36,100 bases of DNA from Clostridiales bacterium (GTDB lineage: Bacteria; Bacillota; Clostridia; Christensenellales; Borkfalkiaceae): NCBI GenBank assembly GCA_015069365.1, contig SVIT01000008.1, positions 1-36,100 on the forward strand, read 5' to 3'. Made by a program: the position numbers and the translations under genes. The notes below the pieces were generated by a model. It saw nothing but the letters and a program-made list of their open reading frames with translations. It did no database searches and had not been told where the DNA came from. Below are positions 9,065 through 15,130 of the stretch, in pieces; positions within the stretch are counted from its first letter, which is position 1; every line of letters begins with the position of its first letter.

Positions 9065-9079
9065 GGGGGCAGGTACGAG
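9065..9079 (+). repeat. CAGGTACG-type repeat immediately before the aroE start
   Basis: GGGGGCAGGTACGAG lies directly before a GTG codon that I take as the aroE start. The same block with the start codon in the same place occurs before the dehydrogenase gene at 10880-10893. Confidence 0.55.
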
Positions 9080-9883
9080 GTGGACGGTATTTTTTTGCGA
9101 TTGGGCTTAATCGGGAAAGACGTCTCAAAATCGGATAGTGAACGCATTCATACCTTTATTTTAAGGGAACTCGGGGTTGATTGTGCGTATGAGCGGCTTT
9201 CTGTAGCTCAAGAAGATTTTGACAGTGTGATGCGCAGGCTTTTGGGGGATTTTGACGGGTTTAACGTAACGATCCCTTACAAGCGTGACGTAATGGGATA
9301 TTTGAACGAAGTAACGGGCGACGCGCTTGCATGCGGCGCAGTGAATACGGTCGTGGGTAAAACGCTTTGCGGATATAATACGGACGGAGTCGGTTTTATG
9401 ACGATGCTTTTTGCAAACGGTGTGGACGTGCGGGGCAAAAAGGTGCTTGTTCTTGGCGGCGGCGGTTCAGGCAGAAGTACCGCAGTGGCGCTGAAAAAGC
9501 ACGGTGCTCAGGTCTTTATCTATCAAAGACGAAAGGATAAATTGCAAGAGGTGTGCGCGGAGCTTGGGGTGCAAGCGGCGGAGTCGGCGATCTTGGGCGG
9601 CTTTCATATTCTCGTGAATTGTACGGGGGTTGGTATGCATGATACGGTAGGAATATCTCCCGTGTCGAAAGAGGCGTTTAAAGGGGCAGAAATGGCTGTG
9701 GATTTGATTTATCAACCGAGAGAATCTGCATTTTTAGCGCTTGCAAAATCGCAGGGAATAAGAACTTTAAATGGTGAGGCAATGCTCTTTTATCAGGCAT
9801 ATTTTGCTGATTGTCTGTATTTGGGGCGCGCCGCAAGCGACGATGAGGCGATTGCGCTTTATCAAAAATTTATTGACGAATGA
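9080..9883 (+). CDS. aroE: Shikimate dehydrogenase (NADP+)
   Basis: AroE reduces 3-dehydroshikimate to shikimate with NADPH. Visible elements are LGLIGKDVSKSDSERIH (shikimate-binding, usually SxSxxxH), FNVTIPYK with the catalytic lysine, GAVNTVV, the substrate Asp in NTDGVGF, and the dinucleotide loop VLGGGGSGRSTAVAL. The start is uncertain: a GTG at 9080 (267 residues) follows GGGGGCAGG, while an in-frame TTG at 9059 (274 residues) overlaps the aroA stop by four bases. I prefer 9080 because the gene at 10894 begins at the identical position of the same repeat. Confidence 0.92.
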   Translation: MDGIFLRLGLIGKDVSKSDSERIHTFILRELGVDCAYERLSVAQEDFDSVMRRLLGDFDGFNVTIPYKRDVMGYLNEVTGDALACGAVNTVVGKTLCGYNTDGVGFMTMLFANGVDVRGKKVLVLGGGGSGRSTAVALKKHGAQVFIYQRRKDKLQEVCAELGVQAAESAILGGFHILVNCTGVGMHDTVGISPVSKEAFKGAEMAVDLIYQPRESAFLALAKSQGIRTLNGEAMLFYQAYFADCLYLGRAASDDEAIALYQKFIDE

Positions 9884-9907
9884 AAATCGAACGGAGGACG
9901 GTCGGTT

Positions 9908-10351
9908 ATGAATTTTTTAATCATTAACGGAGTCAATCTTAACCTGACAGGTAAACGCGAAAAGGACGTTTACGGTGGGGCAAGTTTGGAAGAGATCAAT
10001 GAAAAAATCGCTGCATTTGCGGCGAAAAACGGGAATAAAGTAGACTTTTATCAAAGCAATATTGAGGGAGAGCTCGTCGACAAATTACACGAAGCATATT
10101 TGAAAGGCGGCTACGATGGGATTTTATTGAATGCGGGCGCGTACAGCCATTACAGTTATGCGTTGCGCGACGCGATTGCAGCGATTGACGTGCCCGTGGT
10201 GGAAGTACACATGTCCAACGTGCACGCGCGTGAGTCTTTCCGTCATACCAGCGTTTTATCCGAGGTGTGCAAAGGGGTAGTGTGCGGTTTTGGAGCAGGC
10301 AGTTATATTGCGGCGCTCGTTGGGTTGCAAGACGCGCTGAACGATCTGTGA
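9908..10351 (+). CDS. aroQ: 3-dehydroquinate dehydratase, type II
   Basis: AroQ dehydrates 3-dehydroquinate to 3-dehydroshikimate by the type II mechanism, as a dodecameric flavodoxin-like protein. The 147-residue length and the motifs INGVNLNLTGKRE (with the REKDVYGG active-site loop), QSNIEGELVDKLHEA, LNAGAYSHYSYALRDAI and VEVHMSNVHARESFRHTS are all characteristic. The mobile-loop catalytic Tyr is in DVYGG. ACGGAGGA precedes the ATG by nine bases. Confidence 0.96.
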   Translation: MNFLIINGVNLNLTGKREKDVYGGASLEEINEKIAAFAAKNGNKVDFYQSNIEGELVDKLHEAYLKGGYDGILLNAGAYSHYSYALRDAIAAIDVPVVEVHMSNVHARESFRHTSVLSEVCKGVVCGFGAGSYIAALVGLQDALNDL

Positions 10352-10358
10352 GGAGAAT

Positions 10359-10865
10359 ATGAATCTCATTTTATGCGGCATGATGGGGTCGGGAAAGACC
10401 GCTGTCGGGGAAAAGCTTGCACAGTTGATAGGGCGGCGTTGCTATGATACGGACAGCCTAATCGAAGAGAAGTGCGGAAAAATTTCGGATATTTTCGAGC
10501 GTTACGGCGAAGAGTGTTTTCGTAAATTGGAGACAGAGCTCGTCACGGTGCTTTCGCAAAAGGATAATCTTGTGATCGCTACGGGTGGTGGCTTGGTCTT
10601 GAAAAAAGAAAACAGCGAGTTATTGCAACAAAGCGGAAAGATTATCTTTTTACGCGCTACACTCGAGACGTTGGCGGAACGTTTGCGCGCAGATACCAAG
10701 CGTCCGTTGTTGCAAAATGCGTCGGGGTATTTATATGAAAGGTTGACGCTGCTGATGAAAGAACGCACGCCCATCTACGAGCGTGTCTCGGAATATATTG
10801 TAGACGTAGACGGCAAAACACCTGAAGAAATCGCGCGTGAAATCATAGCGGTTATTGAGGTGTAA
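10359..10865 (+). CDS. aroK: Shikimate kinase
   Basis: AroK phosphorylates shikimate on the 3-hydroxyl. The 168-residue P-loop kinase has Walker A GMMGSGKTAVG near residues 8-18, the shikimate-binding Asp in YDTDSLIE, FRKLETE, the ATGGGLV loop and the lid arginine region ADTKRPLL. It starts seven bases after the aroQ stop, with AGGAG overlapping that stop codon. It completes the five steps from DAHP to EPSP; together with AroC the operon reaches chorismate. Confidence 0.95.
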   Translation: MNLILCGMMGSGKTAVGEKLAQLIGRRCYDTDSLIEEKCGKISDIFERYGEECFRKLETELVTVLSQKDNLVIATGGGLVLKKENSELLQQSGKIIFLRATLETLAERLRADTKRPLLQNASGYLYERLTLLMKERTPIYERVSEYIVDVDGKTPEEIAREIIAVIEV

Positions 10866-10879
10866 AGTATTAAACGAGT

Positions 10880-10893
10880 GGGGCAGGTACGAG
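10880..10893 (+). repeat. CAGGTACG-type repeat immediately before the dehydrogenase start
   Basis: GGGGCAGGTACGAG directly abuts the ATG at 10894, the same geometry as at aroE. It supplies the only purine-rich ribosome-binding sequence for this gene. Confidence 0.55.
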
Positions 10894-11592
10894 ATGAAAA
10901 CAATTTTGGTTACGGGTGGTGTGCGCGGTATCGGCGAAGCAATCGCTAAGATTTTCTTAAAAAAAGGGTATCGTGTATGCGTAACGTATTCTAAAGACGA
11001 AGAAAACGCTCGCCGTGTGGCGGCGATGGGGATGGAAACCTATCGCGCGGACGTGGCGAACGAGGATGACGTTGTAGGGCTGTTTCAAAAAATCGGCGGG
11101 GTTGACGTTTTGGTCAATAACGCAGGCGTTTCTTTGATCAAGCAAATACAGGACGTTTCGTATGAAGAATTTAATCGTGTGCTTTCGATTAATTTGGGTG
11201 GTGCGTTTTTGTGTGCGCGTGAAGCGGCAAAATACATGATTTCTAATCAAAGCGGTTTGATCGTCAACGTCGCGTCCGTGTGGGGTGAAGTCGGTGGCAG
11301 CTGCGAAAGCGTTTATTCCGCGTCCAAAGCAGGGCTCATCGGGTTTACCAAAGCATTGGCGAAGGAGCTCGGCTGGTCGAAAATCCGCGTCAACAGCATT
11401 TCTCCCGGGGTGATTGATACGCCGATGAATGCACATTTTTCTGGGGAAGAAATTGCTTCGCTCATTGAAGAAATCCCCATGGGACGCATGGGGTTGGGGG
11501 AGGATATTGCAAAGGCGGTCTTGTATTTGGAAGAAAACGAGTATGTAACGGGAATAGATTTGCCCGTCAACGGCGGTTTTTCCATCGTGTGA
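10894..11592 (+). CDS. Short-chain dehydrogenase/reductase (FabG/YmfI-like)
   Basis: The 232-residue protein is a classical SDR: cofactor loop TGGVRGIG (residues 7-14), NNAG, catalytic Ser in NVASVWGEVG, and YSASK. It resembles FabG 3-oxoacyl-ACP reductases. The serine region followed by SCESVYSASKAG also recalls the YmfI group, which reduces the 5-aminopentanone mark on elongation factor P, so that role is possible. It sits 28 bases behind aroK and ends flush against a convergent gene. The start at 10894 is supported by the conserved MKTILVTGG opening and by the G-rich repeat upstream; the 13-residue extension from 10855 overlaps aroK. Confidence 0.88.
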   Translation: MKTILVTGGVRGIGEAIAKIFLKKGYRVCVTYSKDEENARRVAAMGMETYRADVANEDDVVGLFQKIGGVDVLVNNAGVSLIKQIQDVSYEEFNRVLSINLGGAFLCAREAAKYMISNQSGLIVNVASVWGEVGGSCESVYSASKAGLIGFTKALAKELGWSKIRVNSISPGVIDTPMNAHFSGEEIASLIEEIPMGRMGLGEDIAKAVLYLEENEYVTGIDLPVNGGFSIV

Positions 11593-11892
11593 TTAATTGC
11601 GCTTTTTGAGATAGCTTTCTAAAATATTTTGAATAAACTCATCCGCAATTCCCTCGGTAGGGGATTGCGGTTTTTCTTTTTTCTCCCCGTCGCAAGGCGG
11701 GGCTTTTTCTTCCTCTTTTTTCTTTTGAGGACTTTGGAACGTGCTAAAAGTCTGCGTGAATGAGGAAAGATCTTTTAAAAAGCACAGCATTTGTTCCGAG
11801 TCTTTCAATTTCGCCATCAAAGGTTTTACGCTATCCGAAAAATCGGGATTTTGGGAGAGGTAATATAAGAGTACCAACATTAAAATTTCCAT
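11593..11892 (-). CDS. Small uncharacterised protein (99 residues)
   Basis: I do not recognise this protein. It begins with a hydrophobic stretch (MEILMLVLLYYLSQNPDFS) and continues as an amphipathic helical region to about residue 53. A charged Lys/Glu/Pro linker follows (QKKKEEEKAPP), then a short helix near the C terminus (DEFIQNILESYLKK). This layout would suit a small regulatory or scaffold protein. Its stop codon immediately follows that of the dehydrogenase, with no base between them and no terminator visible. The start lacks a ribosome binding site; TACAAT six bases upstream hints at a near-leaderless message, but the -35 element is poor. It is divergent from the small gene at 11981. 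Confidence 0.6.
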   Translation of the reverse strand: MEILMLVLLYYLSQNPDFSDSVKPLMAKLKDSEQMLCFLKDLSSFTQTFSTFQSPQKKKEEEKAPPCDGEKKEKPQSPTEGIADEFIQNILESYLKKRN

Positions 11893-11980
11893 AATTCATT
11901 GTATGCGCAGAAGGAAAAATCGGTGTCAGTGTCGAAAAAGACAAAAAGAGAATATACTGGTAAAAAACGAGGAGGAGTGT

Positions 11981-12262
11981 ATGAGAAGTTTTAAAAATTA
12001 TGCGAAAGAAACGTCAAAATCAGAAGATGTGCAAGGTGCTGCGACTGCGGAGGAATTGACCCGAAAGATCGCTGAAGCGTACGCGGGCAGAAGTAATGCG
12101 GATATATTCCGTACAATCTTGACCGAGGCGGAAAAAAGTAAGCGTGCGGGTACCCTCTCTAACGCGGAGATTGACAATTTTTATAATACGTTTTCGCCGA
12201 TGCTCAACAGCTCGCAGAAGAAGCAGTTGCGCGCCGTGGTGGAAAAGCTAAAGGAGATTTAA
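11981..12262 (+). CDS. Small uncharacterised protein (93 residues)
   Basis: The product is not recognised. It is soluble, charged and predicted to be all helical, with segments AATAEELTRKIAEAYAGRS, ADIFRTILTEAEKSKRAG and a C-terminal SSQKKQLRAVVEKLKEI. No cysteines, signal or membrane segment are present. The ATG at 11981 follows GAGGAGGAG with good spacing, which argues for real translation; a longer frame from 11903 would add an unlikely Arg/Lys-rich start. It is divergent from the 99-residue gene and converges on the desulfurase-like gene 23 bases away. Confidence 0.7.
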   Translation: MRSFKNYAKETSKSEDVQGAATAEELTRKIAEAYAGRSNADIFRTILTEAEKSKRAGTLSNAEIDNFYNTFSPMLNSSQKKQLRAVVEKLKEI

Positions 12263-12285
12263 AAATCGCCATACCATGTACGAGA

Positions 12286-13419
12286 TTAACTGTCGGAAAT
12301 CGTTTGTAAAGCAGATAAAAACATGTCAATTTCACGTTCGGAATTATAATGGGAGAAAGAGGCGCGCACCAAGCCGCCGTCTAAAGTGCCCAGTTCTTCA
12401 TGCATAAGGGGCGCACAGTGCAAACCGCCTCGTACGGCAAATCCGTATTTCGAGGAAAGTAGATCGGCGATTTGTTCAGACTGTTTCGTTTTATGGCGAA
12501 ATGCAACGATTCCGCAGGGATTTTTAATTGAAAAAGCTTCGTATTGTGGGAGTGATTTTAATCCTTGTAGCAGTTTGGCTGTCAGTGTCGTCAGCTTTTC
12601 AGCAATTTCATTTTTATGGACGTTCAGATAATGCGTGCCCTCCAGAAGAGAGACGATCGCGGGGAAAGATACAGTGCCTGCTTCTAAGCAGTCTGGGTAG
12701 AAATCGGGCATATCGAGAGAGAAACTGACAGAGCCCGTTCCTCCGTATAAAAGGGGGGTGGGATTTACTCTTTCCGAAAAGAGCAACGCGCCACTGCCTT
12801 GTATTCCAAGCATGCCTTTATGCCCTGCAACGGTCAATAGATCGATACCTGCCTCCTTCATTTTTATTGTAATGTGTCCCGCGCCTTGTGCGGCGTCGCA
12901 AAGCAAAAGCACGTTTTTAGGGAGTATTTGCCTAACGGCGGTAAGATCGGGGATTGCCCCCGTGACATTAGACGCGGCGGTGATTGCGACCAGTTTTGTG
13001 TTCGGGCGGAGTAAAGTTTTTAGATGATGTAAAGATAGATTTACACCCTCGTCTGTGTGCACCAAAGGGCAAACGTCGTAGGTAATTTTTCCCAACTGCT
13101 TAAGTCGTTCCAATGGCCGCAAAACGGAATTATGTTCCATGCAGGAGACGATGACGTGATCGTCTTGATGAAGAGATCCAAAAAGGGCGATGTTCAAGGC
13201 TTCTGTGCAGTTCTTTGTGAACACTACGCGATCGTATCCATAGCCGTCGAAAAAATGATCTAAGGCGTAGCGGCAGTTTTGCACTGTTGCTGCGCAGGAA
13301 AGGGAGAGTTTATGACCGCTTCTTCCTGGATTTGCACATACTTTTATAGCGGAGGCTACGGCGGTGAGGACGGAATCGGGTTTTCTGCCGCTGGTTGCGG
13401 CGTTGTCGAAATAGAACAT
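12286..13419 (-). CDS. Cysteine desulfurase-like aminotransferase class V enzyme
   Basis: This 377-residue PLP enzyme belongs to the NifS/SufS/CsdB superfamily, which removes sulfur (or selenium) from cysteine (or selenocysteine). It has YFDNAATSGRKP at the N terminus, SCMEHNS with His96, the PLP Asp175 in LCDAAQGAG, the Schiff-base lysine K201 in VAGHKG, and the catalytic cysteine C335 in RGGLHCAP. The start at 13419 follows AGAGGTGC and gives the canonical N terminus; a longer frame to 13521 adds junk and crosses the divergent gene. The closest genomic logic is the pairing with DUF3343, seen in clostridial selenium or sulfur metabolism clusters. No SufU/IscU scaffold is adjacent, so Fe-S assembly is less likely as its job. 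Confidence 0.9.
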   Translation of the reverse strand: MFYFDNAATSGRKPDSVLTAVASAIKVCANPGRSGHKLSLSCAATVQNCRYALDHFFDGYGYDRVVFTKNCTEALNIALFGSLHQDDHVIVSCMEHNSVLRPLERLKQLGKITYDVCPLVHTDEGVNLSLHHLKTLLRPNTKLVAITAASNVTGAIPDLTAVRQILPKNVLLLCDAAQGAGHITIKMKEAGIDLLTVAGHKGMLGIQGSGALLFSERVNPTPLLYGGTGSVSFSLDMPDFYPDCLEAGTVSFPAIVSLLEGTHYLNVHKNEIAEKLTTLTAKLLQGLKSLPQYEAFSIKNPCGIVAFRHKTKQSEQIADLLSSKYGFAVRGGLHCAPLMHEELGTLDGGLVRASFSHYNSEREIDMFLSALQTISDS

Positions 13420-13433
13420 AATAGCACCTCTTT

Positions 13434-13452
13434 TTTTATGTAATACATAAAA
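13434..13452. promoter_or_regulatory. Perfect 19-bp palindrome in the divergent intergenic region
   Basis: TTTTATGTA, a central A and TACATAAAA form a perfect inverted repeat with nine-base arms. It lies just upstream of the ribosome binding site of the desulfurase-like gene and 34 bases before DUF3343. Such symmetry suits a dimeric repressor operator; no regulator gene is adjacent. Confidence 0.55.
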
Positions 13453-13485
13453 TATAGTATTCCGAAAAGGAGGCGGGTATGACTT

Positions 13486-13743
13486 ATGATGATTATAGCA
13501 GTGTTCCGCTCGCGGACACACAGTTTGGATTATTTAGAACGTTTACGCGGTTATGGCGTGCAGGCAAATACCGTACCGACCCCCAAAGAGGCGAGGATCG
13601 GTTGCGGACTTTGCGTGCAGTTTGACGTTCGGTATTTTGCGCGGGCGCAGGCAATATTGAAAGTGGGAAGATATTCCTCTTTCAAAGGTTTTTACAAAAC
13701 GGAATTTTTGAACGGCAGAATGTCAATAACTCCGTATAGATGA
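13486..13743 (+). CDS. DUF3343 protein, putative Se/S carrier
   Basis: The 85-residue protein matches the DUF3343 family, small proteins proposed to carry sulfur or selenium and often found beside cysteine-desulfurase-like enzymes. It opens with a beta strand (MMIIAVFRSRTHSLDY), then a CGLC motif (Cys40 and Cys43), which could hold a persulfide or perselenide. It is divergent from the desulfurase-like gene, sharing a 66-base control region. AAGGAGG is 12 bases before this ATG and five before another ATG at 13479; the latter frame soon runs into a stop, so 13486 (or 13489) is the start. Family function is not experimentally settled. Confidence 0.8.
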   Translation: MMIIAVFRSRTHSLDYLERLRGYGVQANTVPTPKEARIGCGLCVQFDVRYFARAQAILKVGRYSSFKGFYKTEFLNGRMSITPYR

Positions 13744-13763
13744 GTTTTTCGATGGGTAGACAC

Positions 13764-13792
13764 TTGCAATCTGTGTACAGATGTGCTATAAT
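13764..13792 (+). promoter_or_regulatory. Sigma-A promoter of nth; predicted leaderless start
   Basis: TTGCAA (13764-13769), 17 bases, and TATAAT (13787-13792). The predicted +1 is 13799, the A of the nth ATG, so the message should have no leader. No ribosome binding site is present in the six bases between the -10 and the ATG. Confidence 0.8.
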
Positions 13793-13798
13793 ACACCT

Positions 13799-14452
13799 AT
13801 GAAAAAGACGGATAAAACGGCGGCTCTTGCCGAACTGGCAACTTTATATCCCGATGCGAAGCCTGCATTGCATTATACGACCCCATACGAATTGTTGGTG
13901 GCGGTGATTTTGTCTGCGCAGTGCACGGACGAACGAGTTAATATCGTCACAGCGAAACTGTTTGAAAAATATTCTACGCCGCAGGCGATGGTGACCCTTT
14001 CGCAAAAGGAGCTGGAAAAGTATATTTTTTCATGTGGATTTTACCGTATGAAAGCAGAACATATCCTTTCTGCGTCACGTGATATTTTGGAGAAATTCGA
14101 TGGGAAAGTTCCCGATACCGTTGAGTCATTGATGACTTTGGCGGGAGTAGGAAAGAAAACGGCGAACGTCGTGTATTCGGTAGCGTTTGGCGGTGCGGCT
14201 ATTGCAGTAGATACGCATGTATTCCGTGTGAGCAACCGATTAGGGCTTGCGAAAGGGGATACGCCGCTTGCTGTAGAGGCGGGGTTGTGCAAGGCGATCC
14301 CGAAAGAGGACTGGGCCAAGGCGCATCACTGGTTGATCTATCACGGTCGACGGGTGTGTCATTCGCAAAGACCTGCCTGTGACGTTTGTACTTTATGTGG
14401 GTTGTGCGATTATTATAAAAAAGGCGGGGAAAAATCACCCTCGAAGAAATAA
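13799..14452 (+). CDS. nth: Endonuclease III (DNA glycosylase/AP lyase)
   Basis: Nth removes oxidised pyrimidines from DNA and nicks the abasic site. The 217-residue protein has the helix-hairpin-helix LAGVGKKTANVV with the catalytic Lys, the catalytic Asp in VDTHVFRVSNRLGL, and the C-terminal iron-sulfur ligands C-x6-C-x2-C-x5-C ending in CTLCGLC. ILSAQCTDERVN near residue 38 is also typical. The start is the ATG at 13799, because an upstream in-frame alternative at 13781 lies inside the promoter. The message is predicted to be leaderless. Confidence 0.95.
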   Translation: MKKTDKTAALAELATLYPDAKPALHYTTPYELLVAVILSAQCTDERVNIVTAKLFEKYSTPQAMVTLSQKELEKYIFSCGFYRMKAEHILSASRDILEKFDGKVPDTVESLMTLAGVGKKTANVVYSVAFGGAAIAVDTHVFRVSNRLGLAKGDTPLAVEAGLCKAIPKEDWAKAHHWLIYHGRRVCHSQRPACDVCTLCGLCDYYKKGGEKSPSKK

Positions 14453-14506
14453 ATCGGTATAAAAACTCTCGTTTTTTCAAATACTTGGAAGGACGGGAGG
14501 TTTTTT

Positions 14507-14734
14507 ATGCAAAAAAATCAAGGAATAGACGAGGGGGCAGAACGATTGGTCGCGCTGGCACGCTTGGAAGAACTGGCGGAGAAAAAGGCGAAGATTCATT
14601 CTCGTTTGCTGATGGACGCGGCACTGGCGAAGGATATGGAAGCTCTTTCTTTTCGTCACCAAAAGAGAAAGGAAAAATTGATGGCACTGGCGACGGGAAA
14701 ACAGGTAAAACCTTCTAAGGAGGAGGAAGAATGA
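14507..14734 (+). CDS. Small charged helical protein (75 residues)
   Basis: No family is recognised. The sequence is almost entirely charged helix with heptad-like leucines (ERLVALARLEELAEKKAKIH), followed by a Lys/Arg-rich stretch and an acidic end (PSKEEEE). It could be a coiled-coil partner of the next protein. GGGAGG lies seven bases before the ATG, and its stop overlaps the start of the following gene (ATGA), which supports translation. It is 54 bases downstream of nth and may share its transcript. Confidence 0.65.
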   Translation: MQKNQGIDEGAERLVALARLEELAEKKAKIHSRLLMDAALAKDMEALSFRHQKRKEKLMALATGKQVKPSKEEEE

Positions 14735-14949
14735 AACTGGAAAAAAGGGAAATTACACTGAACGAGTACGATAGCTTGGAAGAGACGTATTATTTCCAAA
14801 AGACCCTATTAAAAGAGTATGCGGAGCTTCTTTGTCACGTTACCAGAAAGGAGACGAGAGGGGCGGTATTACGGCTGATGGCGGAGACTGGAGAAGACCT
14901 TTGTCTTGTAACGGACCTCATGAATGGTTCAGCGATAGAAAACAATTAA
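14731..14949 (+). CDS. Small helical protein (72 residues), coupled to the preceding gene
   Basis: The protein is unrecognised. Its helical pattern, YYFQKTLLKEYAELLCHV followed by a second helix with ETRGAVLRLMAETGEDL, is loosely reminiscent of the CotF-type helical-bundle spore coat fold; this is only a resemblance. It has one cysteine and no signal or membrane segment. The ATGA overlap with the preceding gene and the in-frame AAGGAGGAGG just before it point to translational coupling. A terminator follows the stop. Confidence 0.65.
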   Translation: MKLEKREITLNEYDSLEETYYFQKTLLKEYAELLCHVTRKETRGAVLRLMAETGEDLCLVTDLMNGSAIENN

Positions 14950-14954
14950 AGAAA

Positions 14955-14987
14955 AGACACCGAGATGTATGATTTCGGTGTTTTTTA
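14955..14987 (+). terminator. Intrinsic terminator after the small-protein pair
   Basis: ACACCGA (14957-14963) pairs with TCGGTGT (14975-14981), followed by TTTTTT. It ends the nth/small-protein unit. Confidence 0.85.
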
Positions 14988-15021
14988 TTTGTTGGAGCGT
15001 GATATTATACACAAAAAACTC

Positions 15022-15050
15022 TTGACAAACAGTGTGCCCTGTCGTATAAT
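15022..15050 (+). promoter_or_regulatory. Consensus sigma-A promoter of uxaB-yitT-uxaA
   Basis: TTGACA and TATAAT separated by 17 bases, a perfect consensus. The spacer contains the small inverted repeat ACAG-TGTGCC-CTGT, which could bind a repressor. The expected +1 is near 15057. Confidence 0.88.
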
Positions 15051-15062
15051 AAATACGGTAGT

Positions 15063-15089
15063 TTCTCGGGCGTAAAAACGACGCGAGAA
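15063..15089 (+). other. 5'-UTR hairpin of the uxaB transcript
   Basis: TTCTC pairs with GAGAA and the inner GCGT with ACGC, around an AAAAACG loop. It starts about six bases from the predicted transcript 5' end, where such a hairpin often protects mRNA. It has no U tract and so is not a terminator. Confidence 0.5.
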
Positions 15090-15130
15090 TATACAAAACC
15101 TTAGTAAAAATATTTTTGAGGTATAGGATT

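Noticed and set aside
14485..14718. Gly/Arg-rich frame overlapping the first small protein after nth
   Set aside because: Low-complexity shift frame; the overlapping frame at 14507 has the better ribosome binding site and the ATGA coupling.
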